Shown: positions 30,396-40,064 of the stretch, piece after piece
How the letters are laid out: every line of letters begins with the position of its first letter
Numbering within the stretch: position 1 is the stretch's first letter
Source of the DNA: Pseudolysinimonas kribbensis
Lineage (GTDB): Bacteria; Actinomycetota; Actinomycetes; Actinomycetales; Microbacteriaceae
DNA length: 64,000 bases
Reading direction: 5' to 3'
Assembly (NCBI RefSeq): GCF_030161895.1
Contig: NZ_BSVB01000001.1
Location: forward strand, 2,976,001 to 3,040,000
The notes under the pieces: generated by a model
What the model was told of the DNA's origin: nothing
The model's database searches: none
The model's input: only the letters and a program-made list of their open reading frames with translations
Made by a program: the position numbers and the translations under genes

Positions 30396-31407
30396 GCCGG
30401 TCACCCCGCGCAGCGCGAACATCTTCGACGTGGCGCGGCTCGCGGGCGTCTCGCACCAGACGGTGTCGCGCGTCATCAACGCGCACTCGAACGTCAAGCC
30501 GGCGACCCGGGCCCGGGTCGATGAGGCCATCCGGCAGCTGCGCTACCGGCCGTCGTCGGCGGCGCGCGCCCTGGTGACCAAGCGCTCGCGGACCATCGGC
30601 CTGATCACGAGCCGCAGCGCCGACTACGGCCCGTCGATGCTCGCGCTCGCCGTGACCGAGGCGGCCGCGGCCGCGCGCTACACGGTCGTCACCACGACGC
30701 TGACCGACGCCCAGCCGAGCTCCGTGCGCGCGTCGATCGAGGCACTGCTGCGCCAGAACGTCGAGGCGATGGTGCTGGTGGCCATCGACATCGCGGTCGC
30801 CGACATCGCGCGCGATCAGGCATCCGGAGCGCCCCTCGTGGTCATCGCCGCGGAGGCCGAGCCGCACCTGCAGTCGGTGTCGATCGATCAGTACGGCGGC
30901 GCGCGGCTCGCCACTCGGCACCTGCTCGGCCTCGGCTACGAGACCGTGGCGCACGTCGCCGGACCCGCGCGCAATCCGGATGCCGTGGAGCGCGTACGCG
31001 GCTGGACCACGGAGCTCTCGGCCGCCGGCGCCCCGCCCGGCGTGCGCGTGGACGCCGACTGGTCGGCGCGCGGCGGCTACGACGCGGGCATGATCCTGCC
31101 GGTCGAGCCCGGGCGGACCGCGGTCTTCGCCGGCAACGACCAGATGGCTCTCGGGCTGATCTCCGCGTTGCGTTCGCGGGGCTACATCGTGCCCGACATG
31201 GTGAGCGTCGTCGGGTTCGACGACATCCCGGAGGCCGGTTTCTTCGCGCCGCCGCTGACGACGATCCGCCAGGACTTCGAGTCCCTCGGCGCACTGACGA
31301 TGCAGCGCGTGCTGGCGATCCTCGAGGGAGCGCCGCCGCAGGAGCCGGAACGGCCGATCTCGACGCGCCTCGTCATTCGCGACTCGACGGCGCCGTCGCG
31401 CGACTGA
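30388..31407 (+). CDS. LacI family transcriptional regulator
   Basis: 339 aa. The helix-turn-helix is at residues 12-31 (IFDVARLAGVSHQTVSRVIN), followed by a hinge and a periplasmic-binding-like sensor domain (TIGLITSRSADYG, FAGNDQMALGLISALRSRG, VVGFDDIPEAGFF, LTTIRQDFESLG). It probably represses the upstream transporter via the operator at 24080 and responds to the imported sugar. GGAGG lies 5 nt before ATG 30388, which overlaps the likely end of the ATPase gene by 8 bp. Confidence 0.9.
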   Translation: MAEPVTPRSANIFDVARLAGVSHQTVSRVINAHSNVKPATRARVDEAIRQLRYRPSSAARALVTKRSRTIGLITSRSADYGPSMLALAVTEAAAAARYTVVTTTLTDAQPSSVRASIEALLRQNVEAMVLVAIDIAVADIARDQASGAPLVVIAAEAEPHLQSVSIDQYGGARLATRHLLGLGYETVAHVAGPARNPDAVERVRGWTTELSAAGAPPGVRVDADWSARGGYDAGMILPVEPGRTAVFAGNDQMALGLISALRSRGYIVPDMVSVVGFDDIPEAGFFAPPLTTIRQDFESLGALTMQRVLAILEGAPPQEPERPISTRLVIRDSTAPSRD

Positions 31408-31425
31408 CGGCGCCAGCCGGCCGGG

Positions 31426-32055
31426 CTACTCGGCCCCGAGCAGGCCGCGCCGGAAACCCTCCGCGACCGCGGCGGCCCGGTCGCCCACCCCGAGCTTCGC
31501 GTAGATGCTCAGCAGGTGGGTCTTGATGGTCGCCTCGCTCAGGTGCAGGCGCTCGCCGGCCGCGCGGTTCGTGGCGCCGTCGGCGACGAGGGCGAGCACC
31601 TCGAGCTCGCGCGGGCTGAGCAGCCCGGTCTCGGGCCTGCGCACGCGATCGACCAGGCGCGAGGCGACCGAGGGCGCCAGCACGGCATGGCCCCGCGCGG
31701 CCGCCGTGACGGCACGGATGAGCTCGTCGCGCGGCGCGTCCTTCAGCAGGTATCCCGTCGCCCCCGCCTCGATCGCGGGCAGCACGTCGGCGTCGGCGTC
31801 GTACGTCGTCAGCACGACGACGCGCGCGCTCACGCCGAGCCGGTCGAGCTCGCGGATCGCGGCGACCCCGTCGGTGCGGGGCATGCGCAGGTCCATGAGC
31901 ACGACATCCGGCTGCAGGGCGTGCGCGAGGCCGACCGCCTCGGCGCCGTCGGACGCCTCGCCGACGACCTCGATGTCCGGGTCGGACGAGACCATGCCGA
32001 CGATCCCGTCGCGCACCACGGGATGGTCGTCGGCGACCAGCAGCCGGATCGTCAT
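31426..32055 (-). CDS. NarL/LuxR-type response regulator
   Basis: 209 aa. The receiver domain has the acidic pair DD (residues 9-10), phosphoacceptor D55 in VVLMDLRMPR, and T/K positions (VVLTTYD, GYLLKDAP). The C-terminal LuxR-type helix-turn-helix at about 143-195 reads LSPRELEVLALVADGATN and LSEATIKTHLLSIYAKLGV. ATG 32055 overlaps the kinase stop (ATGA), so kinase and regulator form one operon. Target genes are unknown. Confidence 0.93.
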   Translation of the reverse strand: MTIRLLVADDHPVVRDGIVGMVSSDPDIEVVGEASDGAEAVGLAHALQPDVVLMDLRMPRTDGVAAIRELDRLGVSARVVVLTTYDADADVLPAIEAGATGYLLKDAPRDELIRAVTAAARGHAVLAPSVASRLVDRVRRPETGLLSPRELEVLALVADGATNRAAGERLHLSEATIKTHLLSIYAKLGVGDRAAAVAEGFRRGLLGAE

Positions 32056-33161
32056 GCCGGTACCTCCACCAGGACCGCCGTGCCGTGACCGGGGCGCGAC
32101 TCGATCCGCAGCTCGCCCGCGAGCGCCTCGATCCGCTGGCGCATCGCGACGAGGCCGTAGCCGTGGTCGGCGGTCGTCGCCGGCGGCGTCGCCGGGTCGA
32201 AGCCCCGGCCGTCGTCGCGCACCTCGAGCCGGGCGCCCTGCGCGGTGACCCGCAGGGCGAGGGTCACCCGACCCGCCCGCGCGTGGCGCTCGACGTTCGC
32301 GAGCGCCTCCTGAGCGGTGCGCAGCAGCGCCACCTCCGCATCGGTCGGCAGCGCGCGGTCCGGTCCGGTCGTCGTCACGTCGGCCCGGATGCCGGTGCGC
32401 TCCGACCACGAACGCGCGACGTTCGCGATGGCCTCCGGCAGCCGCACGGCGTCGAGCGCGACCGGACGCAGCGCCTGCACCGAGCGCCGCGCCTCCGCGA
32501 GCCCGTCGCGGGCGAGCGCCAGTGCCGCGTCGCTGTGCCGGCGCCGGGCCGCCGCATCCGGCGCCTCGTCCGCCGCCTGCAGCTGGGTGACGATGCCGGC
32601 GAAGTTCTGCGCGAGCGTGTCGTGGATCTCCCCGGCGAGCCGGGTTCGCTCCGCGTCGACGCCGGCCTGCTCGTCCTGGCGCTGGGAGACCCGCAGCCCC
32701 CACGACAGGCCGCACATGATCGCGACGTTGAGCGCGATCACGGCGGCGGCCGCGGCGGTGCCGAGCGGGCCGCTGCGGGCGAAGCTCGAGCTCTGCGCGA
32801 TCCCCGCCACGACCGCCGTCGCACCGACCGCCAGCAGCTGCCACGGCCACTCCACGAGCGCGTAGGCGAACGAGAAGGTCGCGATGGCGAGGAAGCCGAA
32901 CCAACCGGCGCGCAGCACGAGCACGAGGTTCAGCGCGATCATCACCGTCACGAAGACGCCGATCGCCGCGGGGTGGGCCTCCGTCCACCACATCAGAACG
33001 ACGCGGAAGACGAACACCCAGACCGCGGCGAACCCGCACAGCGCCAGATCGACGGCGAGCCCCGGCCGGCCCCACTCGATGCCGACGGTGAAGGCGGTGA
33101 GCGTGCCGAGCACGAGGAACGGCACGACCGTCTGCACGATCCGCCAGCGACCGTCGATCAC
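32052..33161 (-). CDS. Membrane sensor histidine kinase (HisKA_3)
   Basis: 369 aa. About five N-terminal membrane helices (residues 8-150) with almost no external domain are followed by the HisKA_3 dimerisation segment AGEIHDTLAQNFAGIVTQLQ with H180 as phosphoacceptor, and a HATPase_c domain (AQEALANVERHARA, VRDDGRGFDP, HGYGLVAMRQRIE, GHGTAVLVEVP). It likely senses a membrane or envelope signal. GTG 33161 follows TAGGGT (33173 to 33168) by 6 nt; that hexamer starts with the stop codon of the upstream gene. Confidence 0.92.
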   Translation of the reverse strand: MIDGRWRIVQTVVPFLVLGTLTAFTVGIEWGRPGLAVDLALCGFAAVWVFVFRVVLMWWTEAHPAAIGVFVTVMIALNLVLVLRAGWFGFLAIATFSFAYALVEWPWQLLAVGATAVVAGIAQSSSFARSGPLGTAAAAAVIALNVAIMCGLSWGLRVSQRQDEQAGVDAERTRLAGEIHDTLAQNFAGIVTQLQAADEAPDAAARRRHSDAALALARDGLAEARRSVQALRPVALDAVRLPEAIANVARSWSERTGIRADVTTTGPDRALPTDAEVALLRTAQEALANVERHARAGRVTLALRVTAQGARLEVRDDGRGFDPATPPATTADHGYGLVAMRQRIEALAGELRIESRPGHGTAVLVEVPA

Positions 33162-33170
33162 GAGCCGACC

Positions 33171-33608
33171 CTACGCGGCGCGCTCGGCGTCCGACACCGC
33201 GGTCGTCGACGCGGTGGCTTTCGGGAAGAGCGCGGCTGTCCGGGGCAGGTTCAGGATGATCGCCGCCGGCAGCACCAGCGCGCCGCACAGCGCCTGCTCG
33301 AGACGCACCCAGTCGGGCAGGAACCCGGGGATCGCGACGATCACGATGACCGCGATCACGACCACCGGGCTGATGATCCGCGTGCGGATCCAGGAGGAGC
33401 GCGAGCCGCGCGCGGCGGCGACTGCGAGCAGGAGCAGGACGAGCGCGCTGGCGAGCACGAGCGAGCAGCGGGTCCAGATCGCACTGTCGACCGAGGTGCC
33501 GGTGACGGACTGGACCACGAGCACGGTCTCCATCGCCCCGCTCACGAGGAGGTAGGCGGTGACGAGCACGAGCACGGGACGGAATCGGGAGCGGAGGGTT
33601 TCGTTCAT
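33171..33608 (-). CDS. Small membrane protein next to the two-component system
   Basis: 145 aa with four predicted hydrophobic helices (about residues 12-35, 44-65, 78-96, 100-125) and an alanine-rich charged tail. I do not recognise the family. GGAGG lies 2 nt before ATG 33608. It immediately precedes the histidine kinase, so it may be an accessory component of the sensor. Confidence 0.65.
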   Translation of the reverse strand: MNETLRSRFRPVLVLVTAYLLVSGAMETVLVVQSVTGTSVDSAIWTRCSLVLASALVLLLLAVAAARGSRSSWIRTRIISPVVVIAVIVIVAIPGFLPDWVRLEQALCGALVLPAAIILNLPRTAALFPKATASTTAVSDAERAA

Positions 33609-33700
33609 GTCCTCCAGCGTGAGCTCGGCGGCATCCGGCGGGGATCGACCGATCGGCTGGACTCCGACGCCGAACGATGGACCTTCGTAGACTGGATGCC

Positions 33701-34037
33701 ATGGCCGAGCCCACCGTCTTCGAGCGGATCGTCGCGCGCGAGATCCCCGCCGACATCGTGTACGAGGACGACCGGGTCATCGCGTTCACCGACGTCGCCC
33801 CGAAGGCGCCGGTGCACCTGCTCGTCGTGCCGAAGACGGCGGCGTACCGCAATGTCGGCGAGCTCGCCGGCGCCGATCCCCAGCTGCTCGCCCACATCGT
33901 GGACGTCGCGCAGAAGCTCGCCGACGAGCGCACCGGCGGCGACCACCGGCTCATCTTCAACACCGGCGAGGATGCTGGGCAGACCGTCTTCCACGTGCAC
34001 GCGCACGTGCTGGGCACCGGCCTTCAGGAAGGATCCC

Positions 34038-34054
<17 letters not shown>
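33701..34054 (+). CDS. HIT family nucleotide-binding protein
   Basis: 117 aa. The histidine triad is HVHAHV near residue 105, and the N-terminal FERIVAREIPADIVYEDD is typical of HinT-like proteins, which hydrolyse nucleoside phosphoramidates. It directly precedes phoH, as in many Actinobacteria. ATG 33701 follows TAGACT (33688-33693) by 7 nt, indicating a leaderless transcript that starts the HIT-phoH-ybeY-corC-era operon. Confidence 0.93.
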
Positions 34055-35131
<1,077 letters not shown>

Positions 35132-35137
35132 ACGCGA

Positions 35138-35199
35138 GCGGCGAATCGGCGGCGTGTACGGCGATTCGCCGCCTCGCGCCGCAGGAGCGGCGGCGCGAG
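35138..35199 (+). promoter_or_regulatory. Two tandem hairpins between phoH and ybeY
   Basis: First stem 11 bp (35138-35148 with 35162-35172), second stem 10 bp (35173-35182 with 35190-35199), adjacent without a gap. The ybeY ribosome-binding site AGGAG follows at 35201. They may act as attenuator, mRNA processing site or stabiliser inside the operon. Confidence 0.6.
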
Positions 35200-35210
35200 C
35201 AGGAGACGAC

Positions 35211-35672
35211 GTGAGCATCGAGATCAACAACGAGTCCGGGGTCGAGGTCGACGAGGGCGCCCTGCTGCGGCTCGCGACGTTCGCGCTCGACCACCTGCGC
35301 GTGCACCCCGGCGCCGACCTCGCCATCCTGCTCGTCGACGAGGCCGCCATGGAGCAGCTGCACGTGCAGTGGATGGACGAGCCCGGGCCGACCGATGTGC
35401 TGTCGTTCCCGATGGACGAGCTGCGACCCGGCACCGACGAGGACATCACCCCGCCGGGCCTGCTCGGCGACATCGTGCTGTGCCCGCCCGTCGCGATCGC
35501 GCAGGCGAAGGAGGCGGGCCACTCGATGATCGAGGAACTGGAGCTGCTGACCGCGCACGGCATCCTGCACCTGCTCGGGTTCGACCACGCCGAACCGGAT
35601 GACGAGCGCGAGATGTTCGGGATCCAGCGCGACATCCTCGTCGGGTTCACGCTCGCCGAGCGGAAGCGCTGA
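35211..35672 (+). CDS. ybeY: Endoribonuclease YbeY
   Basis: 153 aa. The metal-binding signature [16 protein letters not shown] (three His) lies near residue 115-130, preceded by DVLSFPMDE. YbeY processes 16S rRNA 3' ends and takes part in ribosome quality control. GTG 35211 has AGGAG 5 nt upstream. Its operon position between phoH and corC is conserved. Confidence 0.95.
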   Translation: MSIEINNESGVEVDEGALLRLATFALDHLRVHPGADLAILLVDEAAMEQLHVQWMDEPGPTDVLSFPMDELRPGTDEDITPPGLLGDIVLCPPVAIAQAKEAGHSMIEELELLTAHGILHLLGFDHAEPDDEREMFGIQRDILVGFTLAERKR

Positions 35673-35688
35673 TGACCGGCGACCGGCG

Positions 35689-36996
35689 ATGATCCCCGTC
35701 TTCATCGCGGTCGCGGTGCTGCTCGTGGCCTTCGGCGGGTTGCTGGCCGCCGCCGACGCCGCGCTCGGCGTGCTGAGTCGCAACGACATCCTGGAGCTCG
35801 CCCAGGCGCGCCGTGCGCGGCGCTCGCTGCTCGCGATCGCGGGCGACATCGCGGAGCACGTCAACGCGATCAACTTCGTGCGCGTCGTGTCCGAGACCGC
35901 GGCCGCGGTGCTCGTCACGCTCGTCTGGGCGACCGTGTTCGGGTCCGAATGGTGGTGGACGCTCCTCGTGAGCGGGCTCATCATGACGGCGGTGTCGTTC
36001 GTGCTCGTGGGATCGAGTCCGCGGTCGGTGGGGCGCGCGCACGCCCGTGGCATCCTGCTGTTCGCGGCGCCCGTGCTGCGCGCCTCGCGGGTCGTGCTGG
36101 GGCCGCTCGCCGACCTCCTCGTCGCGATCGGCCGGCGCGTGACGCCGGGACGCCCGCCCGCCGCGACGTTCTCGAGCGAGGAGCAGCTGCTCTCGATGGT
36201 CGATGAGGCGACCGAGCTCGACGTGCTCGAGGAGGACGACCGCGAGCTCATCCATTCGATCTTCGAGTGGGGCGACACCGTCGTGCGCGAGGTCATGATC
36301 CCGCGCACCGACATGGTGACGGTCGACGACGATGTGACCGTGTTCGCGGCGATGACGCAGCTGCTGCGCACCGGCGTCTCGCGCATGCCGGTCGAGGGCA
36401 AGGACGCCGACGACATCGTCGGGGTGCTCTACCTGCGCGACGCCGCGCGGCTCGCGCACGAGGCGCGCCGGGATGCGAAGACGACGCTCGTGCGCGACCT
36501 CGCGAAGCCCGCGATGTTCGTGCCCGAGTCGAAGAAGGCCGACGAGACCCTGCGCGAGATGCAGCGCGCGTCGACGCACCTCGCCATGGTCGTCGACGAG
36601 TACGGCGGCATCGCCGGCCTCGTGACCCTCGAGGACCTGATCGAGGAGCTGGTCGGCGACATCTCCGACGAGTACGACCGGGAGGTGCGCGAGGTCGTCG
36701 ACCTCGGCGACGGCCTCTACCGGGTCAGCGCCCGGCTGCCGACGGATGAGCTCGGCGACCTGTTCGGCATCGACCTCGACGACGACGACGTCGACTCCGT
36801 CGGCGGACTGCTCGGCAAGGCGCTCGGCCGGCTGCCCACGGCCGGTGCGGCGACCGTGGTGTCGGGGCTCAAGCTCACGGCCGAGCGCGTGGAACGCCGC
36901 CGGGTCGTGACGGTGCTCGTCGAGGCCACGCCCGACCTGCTCGCGTTCCAGGAGCGGCGCCGGGCCGATCGTGCGGAGGTCGAACGCCATGACTGA
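35689..36996 (+). CDS. CNNM/CBS-domain membrane protein (HlyC/CorC family)
   Basis: 435 aa. Three to four N-terminal helices form a DUF21/CNNM domain (residues about 1-150), then a CBS pair (VREVMIPRTDMVTVDDDV, VSRMPVEGKDADDIVG, HLAMVVDEYGGIAGLVTLED) and a C-terminal CorC_HlyC domain (DDDDVDSVGGLLGKALGRLP). Such proteins are linked to magnesium or cobalt export. ATG 35689 follows the ybeY stop by 16 nt; no clear ribosome-binding site is seen. Its end overlaps era by 8 bp. Confidence 0.9.
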   Translation: MIPVFIAVAVLLVAFGGLLAAADAALGVLSRNDILELAQARRARRSLLAIAGDIAEHVNAINFVRVVSETAAAVLVTLVWATVFGSEWWWTLLVSGLIMTAVSFVLVGSSPRSVGRAHARGILLFAAPVLRASRVVLGPLADLLVAIGRRVTPGRPPAATFSSEEQLLSMVDEATELDVLEEDDRELIHSIFEWGDTVVREVMIPRTDMVTVDDDVTVFAAMTQLLRTGVSRMPVEGKDADDIVGVLYLRDAARLAHEARRDAKTTLVRDLAKPAMFVPESKKADETLREMQRASTHLAMVVDEYGGIAGLVTLEDLIEELVGDISDEYDREVREVVDLGDGLYRVSARLPTDELGDLFGIDLDDDDVDSVGGLLGKALGRLPTAGAATVVSGLKLTAERVERRRVVTVLVEATPDLLAFQERRRADRAEVERHD

Positions 36997-37894
36997 GACG
37001 GGCGCTGACACGTTCCGGGCGGGATTCGCGTCCTTCGTCGGCCGGCCGAACGTCGGCAAGTCGACGCTCACCAACGCCCTCGTGGGCGAGAAGGTGGCGA
37101 TCACGTCGTCCAAGCCGCAGACGACGCGGCACGCCATCCGGGGCATCGTGCACACGGCCGGCGGCCAGCTCGTGATCGTCGACACCCCCGGCATGCACCG
37201 GCCGCGCACGCTGCTGGGGGAGCGGTTGAACGCCGTCGTCGCGGCGACGCTCGGCGATGTCGACGTGATCGGGTTCTGCGTGCCCGCCGACGAGAAGCTG
37301 GGGCCGGGCGACCGGTTCATCAACGAGCAGCTCGACGCCTTCCCGCGGGCGCGCAAGGTGGCCATCGTGACCAAGGTGGATGCCGCCCCGCGCGGCATGG
37401 TCGCCGCGCGGCTTCTCGCCGTGAGCGAGCTGCGGGAGTGGGAGGCGGTCGTGCCCGTGTCGGCGGCGTCGCTCATCCAGCTCGACGTGCTCACCTCGGA
37501 GCTCGTCAAGCTGCTGCCGCCGTCGCCGCCGCTGTACCCCGACGAGGCGGTCACCGACGAGTCGCTGGAGACCCGGATCGCGGAGCTCATCCGCGAGGCA
37601 GCGCTCGAGGGCGTCTCGGACGAGCTGCCGCACTCGCTCGCGGTGACGATCGACGACCTCGTCGAGCGCGACGATCGCGAGCTCGTCGAGGTCTACGCGA
37701 ACCTCTGGGTCGAGCGCGACAGTCAGAAGGGCATCGTGATCGGCCGCGGCGGATCCCGCCTGCAGGAGGTCGGCGCCCGCGCCCGCGCCTCGATCGAGCC
37801 GCTGATCGGCAAGCAGGTCTTCCTCTCGCTCCGCGTCAAGGTCGCGAAGGAATGGCAACGCGACCCGAAGCAGCTCGGCCGCCTCGGCTTCTGA
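36989..37894 (+). CDS. era: GTPase Era
   Basis: 301 aa. G1 GRPNVGKST at about residues 15-23, SKPQTTRH (G2), DTPGMHRPRTLLG (G3), TKVDAAP (G4) and SAAS (G5), then a KH domain with GIVIGRGGSRLQEVG. Era binds the 3' end of 16S rRNA during small-subunit assembly. GGAGGT sits 8 nt before the ATG inside the corC coding region. It is the last gene of the HIT-phoH-ybeY-corC-era set. Confidence 0.97.
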   Translation: MTETGADTFRAGFASFVGRPNVGKSTLTNALVGEKVAITSSKPQTTRHAIRGIVHTAGGQLVIVDTPGMHRPRTLLGERLNAVVAATLGDVDVIGFCVPADEKLGPGDRFINEQLDAFPRARKVAIVTKVDAAPRGMVAARLLAVSELREWEAVVPVSAASLIQLDVLTSELVKLLPPSPPLYPDEAVTDESLETRIAELIREAALEGVSDELPHSLAVTIDDLVERDDRELVEVYANLWVERDSQKGIVIGRGGSRLQEVGARARASIEPLIGKQVFLSLRVKVAKEWQRDPKQLGRLGF

Positions 37895-37924
37895 CGTGGC
37901 AAGCCCCCGCGCCGCGCGCACCAC

Positions 37925-37980
37925 GGATTCGTGCCTCCGTGTCGGTTCCCTCCACCAAGGCGACCGGAACGCACGAATCC
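37925..37980. repeat. Palindromic repeat, copy A (56 bp)
   Basis: Ends are GGATTCGTGC and GCACGAATCC (perfect 10-bp inverted repeat). The right arm, GCGACCGGAACGCACGAATC, is nearly identical to copies B (38922) and C (51351). Confidence 0.75.
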
Positions 37981-38034
37981 ACCAGGGACGAGGCGATGCG
38001 TCCGGCGCGGAGGACCCGGGACGAGGATCGCCGG

Positions 38035-38990
38035 ATGCGGCGCTCTCCTCTCCCGTCCTCGTTCGACGGCTGGGCCTTCCGGTCGTCCGAGGCGCAACTG
38101 CTGCTCGGCCTGTCGCCGCGTCGGCTCCGCGCCCCCGACATCCAGCATCCGCACCGCGGGGCCCGGTCGATCGGACTCGATTTCGAGCGGCTCCGAGACC
38201 GCTGTCGAGCGCTCGAGACGCTGTTGCCGCCGGATGCCGTGTTCTCCCATGTGACCGCCCTCGGTCTCTTAGGTGCACCGGTTCCCGCCTCCGCGGAGCT
38301 CCACGTCTCGGTTCCGGTCCCGCGCACCCCGCCGCGGCGGCCGGGAGTGCGCGGACACTCCCTGACCTCCGTCTCGGCGCGGATCCTCGACGACCTGCCC
38401 GTCGTAGCCGCCGAGGCGGCGTGGCGGCAGTCGGCGTCGCTGCTCGACCGGAGAGAGCTCGTCGCGGCCGGCGATTCGCTCGTGACCGGACGCCGGGTCG
38501 CGGGAGTCCGCCGCGCCGGCGTCACCACGATCGAGCGTCTCGCGCGCACCGTCGACCTGGACCGGGGTCGTCCCGGCAACGCCCGGGCCCGATGGGCTCT
38601 CGCCAGGGTGCGTTCAGGGGTGGACTCCGCGGCCGAGACCGAGATTCGGCTGCTGCTGGCCGGCGCCGGTCTCCCGGAGCCGCTGGTCGACCACCCGATC
38701 GTGGTTGCCGGCGGCCTCGTGCTGCACTCGGACATCGCTTATCCGGAGGCGCGGATCGACATCGAGTACGAGGGGATGGCCATCGCGCCGATCGCGCGAC
38801 CTGGTACGGCGACATCGAACGGCGGGAGTTGATCGAGGACGCGGGCTGGCGCATGGTGCGGGTGGCGGCGCCGGCGCTCCGCGATGCCGCGCCGCTGGTG
38901 GGCCGCATCCGGAATCTGCTCTCGATTCGTGCCTTCGGGTCGCAGGCGCAGGCCCAAGCGACCAGGACGCACGAATCGCGGGGGCGCTGA
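38035..38990 (+). CDS. DUF559/Vsr-fold-like protein (frame broken once)
   Basis: About 318 aa. The N-terminal part (residues 1-100, FRSSEAQLLLGLSPRRLRAPD) resembles the AbiEi-like winged-helix region of actinobacterial proteins. The C-terminal part has ETEIRLLL, DIAYPEARIDIEYEGDGHR and DIERRELIEDAGWRMVRV, the layout of DUF559/very-short-patch-repair endonucleases, including the acidic E and D residues before the YEG. The frame breaks at GGGG 38772-38775; a fifth G restores EYEGDGHRADRATWYGD. The start is uncertain (38035 preferred, 37996 possible). Repeat copies flank it; copy B encodes its last about 20 residues. Not part of the conserved era-nusA neighbourhood, so probably acquired. Confidence 0.65.
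38922..38978. repeat. Palindromic repeat, copy B (57 bp), overlapping a coding 3' end
   Basis: Outer arms CGATTCGTGC / GCACGAATCG and inner arms GGTCGC (38937-38942) / GCGACC (38958-38963). It lies inside the 3' end of the DUF559-like gene. Confidence 0.8.
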
Positions 38991-39007
38991 ACGAGTGCGA
39001 TGACGCC

Positions 39008-39013
39008 TAGAAT
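39008..39013 (+). promoter_or_regulatory. Putative -10 element of nusA
   Basis: TAGAAT at 39008-39013. Transcription would begin near 39020, which is also an in-frame ATG, and would give a 39-nt leader for the GTG at 39059. Confidence 0.5.
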
Positions 39014-39058
39014 CGACGGATGCCCCGGACGGGGTCAGAGCTCAATATCGGAGGCCCC

Positions 39059-40038
39059 GTGGACATCGACCTCACCATGCTGCGCATGATGGAGCGCGAG
39101 CGCGAGATCCCGTTCGATGAGCTCGTCACGATCATCGAGCAGGCGATCCTCACCGCCTACCTCAAGCACACCGGCACCGACCCCGAGTCCGGCGCGCGCG
39201 TCGAGCTCGACCGCAAGACCGGGCACGTGACGGTGTACGTGCCCGAACTCGACGACGACGGGGAGCAGATCGGCGAGGCCGTCGACAACCCCGACGACTT
39301 CGGGCGCATCTCGGCCTTCGCCGCGAAGCAGGTCATCAACCAGCGGCTGCGCGACATCGGCGACGACAAGGTGCTGGGGAGTTCCGCAACCGCGAGGGCG
39401 ACATCGTCGCCGGCGTCATCCAGCAGGGCCCGAACCCGCGCATGATCCACATCGACCTCGGTTCGGTCGAGGCGATCCTGCCGCCCGAGGAGCAGGTGCC
39501 CGGCGAGGACTACGCGCACGGCACCCGCATCCGGGTCTACGTGACGAGCGTGAGCAAGGGGCTCAAGGGACCGTCGATCACGGTCAGCCGCACGCATCCC
39601 GGTCTGGTGCGCAAGCTGTTCGCGCTCGAGGTGCCCGAGATCGCCTCCGGCGCGGTCGAGATCACGAGCCTCGCGCGGGAGGCCGGCCACCGCACCAAGA
39701 TCGCCGTGCGGGCCACCCAGCCGGGCATCAATGCCAAGGGCGCCGCGATCGGGGAGCTCGGCCAGCGGGTGCGCGCGGTCACGAGCGAGCTGCGCGACGA
39801 GAAGATCGACATCGTCGACTGGTCGGATGACCTCGCCACGTTCGTCGCCAACGCATTGAGCCCCGCGAAGGTCTCGAGCGCCTTCGTCGTCGACGAGTCG
39901 ACGCGGGCCGTGCGGGCGCTCGTGCCCGACTACCAGCTCTCGCTCGCCATCGGCAAGGAGGGCCAGAACGCGCGCCTCGCGGCGAAGCTGACGGGGGCGC
40001 GCATCGACATCCAGCCCGACAGCGTCATGGAGGGCTGA
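39059..40038 (+). CDS. nusA: Transcription elongation factor NusA (frame broken once)
   Basis: About 326 aa. It has the N-terminal RNAP-binding domain ([24 protein letters not shown]), an S1 domain, and two KH domains ([49 protein letters not shown]). It controls pausing, termination and antitermination. The frame breaks at GGGG 39376-39379; a fifth G gives [20 protein letters not shown] 39059 is preferred because GGAGG lies 4 nt upstream and family members begin MDIDL; an ATG at 39020 is the leaderless alternative. rimP, its usual upstream partner, is not next to it. Confidence 0.95.
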
Positions 40039-40064
40039 GGCGCACGCTCGGTGCGCGGGGTAGT

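Noticed and set aside
31408-31425. Terminator between lacI and the response regulator
   Set aside because: Only short imperfect pairing is visible in the convergent gap; not convincing.
37925-38978. CRISPR-like array from the two nearby repeat copies
   Set aside because: Copies are about 1 kb apart with a gene between, are themselves palindromic, and no cas gene is present.
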